Positions 61,115-64,000 of a stretch of 64,000 nt of DNA are shown here, one piece after another. The position numbers were made by a program, and so were the translations under genes. This DNA comes from Anaspis maculata. Lineage: Eukaryota; Arthropoda; Insecta; Coleoptera; Scraptiidae. Location of the stretch: assembly GCA_949128115.1 (NCBI GenBank), contig OX421963.1:51331306-51395305 (forward strand), in the 5' to 3' direction. Under the pieces are notes generated by a model. That model saw nothing but the letters and a program-made list of their open reading frames with translations, did not search any database and was not told the origin of the DNA. Position 1 is the stretch's first letter; the number at the start of each line of letters is the position of its first letter.

Positions 61115-62754
61115 ATATAGATAATGGGAGCTTTGCAATAACTGCGACACAAACACTTAATGTCAAAGTGCACTTGTCAGCTCGATGCCAAACTCAGCTC
61201 TGCCGCTATGTTCGATTGTGTCGACATGTGTCGCTATTGGAACGCTCGCTGTGTCAAGTTGTGTCCACATGTGTCTGAGTTTTGTGGTTGAGATGCAGCT
61301 CAAGTTGGCCAGGAATCAGGATCACGCATTCGGCCGCTCGAGCGGAAGATCGCTCACTGGCATTTGAAATCGTTTCAAGAAACGCCGATGACGAATTCGG
61401 TAGGGAAAAAAAAAACAATTGCGAAGAAATTAGGAGGGTCGTCCGCTCCTTGTCCCCTATTTCGACGGCACTGGTGATTTTCCAAAATTGAATTTTTCAA
61501 GTTCAATTTGCCAAAAAGTTTCAAGTGGAAAATTTTGAATGGTTTCTTCCTTTCTCCTAAAAAATACCATTTTTAAAGCCTATCAACTTATTTTTCAATT
61601 TTCTATCGATGTAGGTACAAAGTTCCCGTACATTAATTTCGGATTATTTTTAGAGAGCCGGTATCAGCTTATAAAAATAAGACAAAGATGTGTCTTAGTT
61701 TACGAGGACAAAATTATTTATTACAACCAATATTCCATTATAGTCCGGATGCTAGTTGCATAAAATGGAATGAACCCTGCATTTTTTGATGAGAAGATGC
61801 TACTTGGTGGAAATGCTCTTTGCATCATACTCTTCCGATCCAGAAAGGTAGCTATCAGCGTCATCCATGCTGGCAGCGTATACAGGGTGAAACAAAAAAA
61901 AAAGTTGGAAAATTATATTTGAATAACCGAAGCATGTGGAGACGTGTAATTTACCACATATATGCCGATCACGTTTTAAATTCAGCAGAAATTAAAACGC
62001 GGTTGGCCATGTTCCCTAGGGTGTAACGGACGCTGACGGACCAAGTTTCGTGAAAACGGGATTTTTGTGGCGAAGTCCAGTGAGGTTAGGAAATTTTGAC
62101 ATGAAATGCCAATTCTGGCGTCTCCTTGCATCATATTCCGCTACAGTGTTGCCTTGGCTGTTATGACTGTTATCTTGTCAGAATGGCAGGTAAGTGACAG
62201 AGTGCCGAGCCGTTCTAGGTTTTAGACACTAGGCCTTCATTTCTGACCATACATTTGAACAGTTTTCTCAACCTAGTATATAATATGATGGTATATTATG
62301 ATTCGATATTTTATTCAAAAAAAACTGTTCACCAGTCGCCCATTTAAACTGGAGAAAGTCTACCAAAATCAAGACGTCTTGAGCGTTCATATACAATCTT
62401 GCAACAGCGGTGTACTCGATTGACAATACGAATTCAAGGTCATCTGGGGAAATATTGATCCAACATTACAAATTTGAGCATCCCCGAATATCGCAAAATT
62501 GCCAACTTGGCGTGCAAAAATTACCGTTCTAGTGCTGAATTTAAAAGCTGATCGGCATATACATTAACTGTTTTATGCTCATGAAGTCACAGCAGACCGT
62601 TCTTGATTACCTTGAACCATCTTTGAAATGTAGGGGAAAAACAGAAAAAAAAAAACAAAAACACCTTTTTTCCATAAATAAGTGATTCTTAGAGATATTG
62701 ACACAATACTTAGTATTTCTACAAAAAGTAATGTTAAAAATGATATGAGCTGGG
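61115..62754. other. Spacer or intron without recognised feature
   Basis: ACAGGGTGAAACAAAA at 61882 is another terminal-type motif without a visible partner. No upstream helicase exon was found on the minus strand here. Confidence 0.45.
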
Positions 62755-64000
62755 TAGCCAATTCCTAAGCCAACTATTTCCAGAAATACGATTGTCAACT
62801 TTTTTCTACTCTTGAGCACCATCTTGAATCTGCCCTGTGAGGCATCGTTGAAAAAGTGATTGGTTATCATAATAATGGTAATATGTAATCATTGCATCGT
62901 AAAAATAACCTCCTCATCATAATTTAGTGACCTCTTCGGCGGGAAAGAATGGCCATACACGTATTTTCTGGCTCTTCAAAGCTTTAGTGCCCATGATGGC
63001 ATTTGCAACATCTGGAATGGTAAAATATGTTACGCATTCTGAACCTTGATGTACTTTGAGGTAGCCTACCAAGTTTTGCAATCATCAATTGAAAGGTTTG
63101 TTCTTGAAAGCTGTTTGAACAAAATTTGTTCAATTTTTTTTATGGAAAATGCAAAATATTGGCTCTTTCACCCTTATTTGATGAAAGGGGTTGAGGAAAG
63201 CCCGAAACTGAAAGTCTCCAAAATTTTTATGCTAATGGTTCACTGAGAACTGCTCTTTAATGTATAGTTGTCAAAATCTGCATAGTTGCGTTCAGATTCC
63301 AGACAGAGAGCGACTGGTAACAGTGTACCAAATTGCACATTTATGTTATAAAAAGCAAGGTCTCCAGACAGCTTTCAGTCTAGCTCTGGACTAGTTTTTT
63401 CCAGACTACAAAGTATGTCTTTTTTTACTGCATCAACTTCTTTGTCGCTCTCTATCTGGAATCTGAACGCAACTATGCAATTTTTGACAACCAAACATTG
63501 AAGAGCACTTCCCACTGAACCATTAACATAAAAAATTCGGAGACTTTCGGCTTCAGGCTGTCCTCAGTGAGGGATCAAGTAAAGGTGAGAGACCCAATAT
63601 TTTGTATTTCTCATGAAAAAACGACACAAATTTTGTTCAAACAGCTTTTAAGAACAAACCTCTCAATTGATGATGGTGAAACTTGATAGGCTACCTCAAA
63701 GCACATCAAGGTTTATAATGCGTAACATATTTCACCATTCCAGATGTTGCAAATGCCATCATGGGCACTAAAGCTTTGAAGAGCCAAAAAATACGTGAAT
63801 AACAATTCTTTCCCGCCGAAGAGGTCACTAGATTATGATGAGAAGGTTGTTTTTGCGATGCAATGATTTCGTGTTCCCATTATTATAATAACCAATGACT
63901 TTTTCAACGAGGTCTCACAGGGCAAATTCAAGATGGTGCTCAAGAGGAAAAAAAGTTGGCAATCGTATTTCTGGAAATAGTTGTCTTAGAAATTGGCTAC
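62755..64000. mobile_element. Large palindrome or foldback, cut by the end of the window
   Basis: The left arm, about 62755-63335, is mirrored by about 63415-64000 with small differences (TAGCCAATTCCTAAG and TTAGAAATTGGCTA, TTTCCCGCCGAAGAGG-type and GATTCCAGACAGAGAGCGAC-type blocks). An 80-bp centre includes TATAAAA near 63351. The outermost match reaches the last base of the window, so the element may extend further. Confidence 0.85.

Noticed and set aside
60063..61163. Possible upstream exon of the helicase
   Set aside because: No minus-strand frame here carries the expected pre-Q-motif residues, and the sequence is occupied by MITEs. The missing exons are more likely beyond the window.

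Overview
This is nuclear DNA from an arthropod, most likely an insect. Coding exons are separated by GT-AG introns of about 50 bp to 8.7 kb, and introns and spacers are packed with inverted-repeat DNA transposon remnants. The three genes are all recognisable from insect protein families. I cannot fix the order of insect.

Region 1 (1-25.99 kb, plus strand) is the 3' part of Unc-89/obscurin, the giant sarcomeric M-line protein. I reconstructed 28 exons. Joined by splice phase they give one uninterrupted frame of 9,684 nt (3,227 residues plus stop): 18 Ig domains, 2 Fn3 domains, an E/K-rich linker and two kinase-like domains. The first kinase has lost the catalytic HRD aspartate. The second keeps the main catalytic residues. 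The start of the gene lies before base 1. Large introns at 8.7-11.9, 16.2-21.3 and 23.6-25.2 kb hold tandem repeats and transposon remnants.

Region 2 (26-31.9 kb) is spacer with a decayed LINE open reading frame, a 960-bp foldback element and another inverted-end element. Region 3 (31.94-33.44 kb, minus strand) is a two-exon Tat-SF1 gene (barricade in Drosophila), an RNA-binding splicing and transcription factor. It is tail-to-tail with Unc-89.

Region 4 (33.5-46.9 kb) is a dense nest of inverted-repeat elements. Several insertions can be resolved because a filled and an empty copy of the same site both occur in the window. It includes a Foldback-like element whose arms are arrays of about 21-bp repeats.

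Region 5 (about 46.9-64 kb, minus strand) is the 3' part of a DEAD-box helicase of the p68/Rm62 (DDX5/DDX17) type. The exon with all motifs from the Q motif to motif VI is at 58.8-59.9 kb, followed by an Asn/Gly/Gln-rich tail exon and a distal last exon 8.7 kb away. The last intron contains a foldback with 234-bp arms that look identical, and a 3.1-kb inverted-end element. That element carries a broken gene of a repetitive invertebrate family with a CXC (tesmin/TSO1-like) cysteine motif, itself split by a second Foldback-like element. Upstream helicase exons lie beyond base 64,000. The window ends inside another large palindrome.

The three genes do not form a functional unit: one is structural muscle, two are nuclear RNA factors. 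All coordinates and alignments were read by eye.
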